From: Mugil cephalus
Lineage: Eukaryota > Chordata > Actinopteri > Mugiliformes > Mugilidae
DNA length: 64,000 nt
Assembly (NCBI RefSeq): GCF_022458985.1
Contig: NC_061783.1
Coordinates: forward strand, 4,556,413 to 4,620,412
Direction: 5' to 3'
Below, piece by piece: positions 62,201 to 64,000 of this stretch. Under the pieces are notes generated by a model. The model did not search any database. It had not been told where the DNA came from and worked only from the letters and a program-made list of their open reading frames with translations. Position numbers and translations under genes: made by a program. Each line of letters starts with the position of its first letter. Positions within the stretch are counted from its first letter, which is position 1.

Positions 62201-63333
62201 GATGCATTGTGTGCACACACTGCCAGCGGAGTGTGTCCAAATGTTGTCTGACATCACATCACTCATACGCATCCTCAATGCATCATGGGTACTTTGACCT
62301 TTGACCCTGCTCTCATGGTATTGTTGTCAGACACAGAAACATAAGACACGGGTAGCGAAGCATTTAGCTGCCAAGGGGCCAATTATTTCCCTCAAGTGTT
62401 GGAACGAGACCAGAAACGGAGCTAAAAGGAAAACAAATACTGAACATTCACCAAGCGGACACAAGTACTCTAAATGATATTGTTGCTCAGTAACTGCTGT
62501 GTGTACATAAGCAACTGTTTTTGCAGTCATCTAAAAGGTGATTCTAGGTCATCTATCTACAACCTGCTTCTACTGCCCCCTATTGGCCAAAGAATCTCTT
62601 TTGAACAGTAATTAAACTCCAAACTGCATGAGGTTTTATCAGACAGGTGCAGTGTAGTATTAATACCATAAAATACAAATAACGAGTATTGAGAGACATT
62701 CAGTCACCGTGTAAACTACAAGGTACAAGCTATAGATTTCTAAGTTCTTAAACAATATGCAGAATAAAAACAATAAGCAGAAATAAAGAAGTAAATGTTT
62801 TCCTTACTTCAAACTTTTTTGTTTTTATCAAACTCACAGTCATAGTAAAGGTTTAATTTGCATGTTAAGGAAACATTTGAAAGACTAGGCAGGCATTGTT
62901 TGGTGTTATATATTTATATTAAAGGTTGTCTAAATCCACGAACGATTTGGTCAGGATTAGAGCAAACCTAGACAAATTCATTAATTATATTTAGAATTAA
63001 AGGGGGACCTGTAAGTGTTTCCTCAACTAATAATAAATATCCAATTCAGCCTCCATCTTCATCCCAGTGTGCTGTTTCACATTTTCTAAAGTATTTGTAA
63101 ATTCATCTTTTTTGAACCCGCTCTGTCTTTCCAGCTTAATTGACAGACGAGGTTTCCTGCCGACAGACGAGTCCGCCCAGACTGGCGGCCCCGACATCGA
63201 GCTTCCCACCCTGGCTGCCAAAAGCGAGATAAACGTGGTAGGAGGATCCTCTCAGCCGGCTTTTGACTTGCAGGAATCCCCGTCTCCTGTGCCTGAACCC
63301 CCTGACTCCCGCCAAAACTCTTCCTTTGCCTGA
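56266..63333 (+). CDS. zdhhc18: Palmitoyltransferase ZDHHC18
   Basis: A membrane S-acyltransferase that adds palmitate to cysteines of target proteins, mainly at the Golgi. Exons: 56266-56519, 57099-57259, 59735-59884, 60064-60201, 60481-60528, 61133-61242, 61392-61501 and 63135-63333, in phase, giving 389 aa. The N-terminus ([10 protein letters not shown]) and the block [19 protein letters not shown] are typical of ZDHHC18/14. Four hydrophobic segments are seen ([77 protein letters not shown]). The cysteine-rich domain [17 protein letters not shown] leads to the active site [13 protein letters not shown], with catalytic C195. Either ATG 56266 or 56269 could start; the second gives MKNCEYQQ, closer to human. 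Exon 5 must end at CCAG|GC, a GC-AG intron, to keep phase and the conserved sequence. ZDHHC18 is preferred over ZDHHC14 from the kdf1 linkage. Confidence 0.93.
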
Positions 63334-64000
63334 GAGAAGCCTTGTTGCCTGCTCTGGTCCGACCCAGCATCTGTCTGTCTGTTGTTAACAGTTGTGTTAA
63401 GGTTCATCCCCCACTTGTATTATTTACATCATTATGAGTATTAATAAGACTTTAAATTTCAATTCTTTGTCAGATGTACAATAAAACGGGCTCCCTGACT
63501 GCAAGTCAAAGGAATAGTTCAGCATGTTGGGAATTTTGCTGGTTTAAAGCCGTCTTATATAACTAACTCATCAGTAACTGTGTCACAAAGACGTCAGATC
63601 AGCAGCAGTAAAACCCACTGGCTGCATCAGATCCAGAAAGACTGCAGTGACAAACCATCCTGAGTGAAATAGTGAGAGAGTGTTTATGGTGTCTAATGAC
63701 ACCGGCATGTTCTCTGTGAGAGGAACGTTGTTGTTGTTCTATATCTGGTCATAAAGAAAAGAGGCGTTTTTAAGCCTTTAACTCAGCTTCATATAAAAGT
63801 GGAAGAGAAACTCATCTATAAAACATCTAAAATGTCTTTGCATCACCAGTGCTCGACACTATTAGATTTAATATAATCATTATTCTCTTTATTTCAATTT
63901 GGGACCATGTTTCATAGCTCCGTGCTAAGCTAAGCTAACTTGCTACCAGCTTTAGCTTTATATTAATTATACAGACACGTGGAAATAAATAAGTAGAACT
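63334..64000. other. zdhhc18 3' UTR and downstream sequence
   Basis: AATAAA at 63480-63485 (+), about 150 bp past the stop codon, is a probable polyadenylation signal, but longer 3' UTRs are possible. The remaining 500 bp to the window end show no coding frame. TAAGCTAAGCTAACTTGCTA near 63928 is a common fish intergenic word. Confidence 0.45.

Noticed and set aside
1-64000. CRISPR arrays, operons, rRNA or phage features
   Set aside because: Nothing of this kind is present; the sequence is eukaryotic with spliced genes, and its tandem repeats are microsatellites or minisatellites without spacers.

Overview
The window is vertebrate nuclear DNA, almost certainly from a ray-finned (teleost) fish. 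Genes are split by GT-AG introns, the non-coding DNA is AT-rich with many microsatellites and teleost-type repeats, and the reconstructed proteins match fish and human families exon by exon. I rebuilt five genes by joining exons at splice sites and checking that reading phase is kept across every junction.

Layout. (1) 1-9.8 kb: mostly non-coding, with two possible 3' ends of plus-strand transcripts, a TG microsatellite and a TATCR-type minisatellite. (2) 10024-12419 (+): brachyury/T (tbxta), 8 exons, 421 aa, with candidate TCF/LEF, octamer-like and T-box half-sites upstream. (3) 13-19.8 kb: non-coding, with a decayed LINE fragment and a 29-bp poly-C run. (4) 19999-24857 (-): nudc, 9 exons, 340 aa. 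(5) 26375-40852 (-): the most unusual gene. Its 24 coding exons join in frame to a 1072-aa protein with the order SAM, ubiquitin-like 1, ubiquitin-like 2, a region of unknown fold, VWA, ubiquitin-conjugating E2, U-box E3. I know of no named gene with this architecture. (6) 43877-46320 (-): the 3' half of a Ty3/gypsy chromovirus-type retrotransposon with its 3' LTR. (7) 50231-53963 (-): kdf1, 3 coding exons, 374 aa. (8) 56266-63333 (+): zdhhc18, a DHHC palmitoyltransferase, 8 exons, 389 aa, with one apparent GC-AG intron.

Context. From memory, NUDC, KDF1 and ZDHHC18 are also neighbours on human chromosome 1p36, which supports the orthology calls. Brachyury is on a different human chromosome, so its link here is fish-type. 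The SAM-UBL-VWA-E2-U-box gene sits between nudc and kdf1, where I know of no human gene. The genes do not form an operon. The most interesting functional unit is that single polypeptide, which carries a ubiquitin-like moiety, an E2 with its cysteine, and an E3-type U-box.
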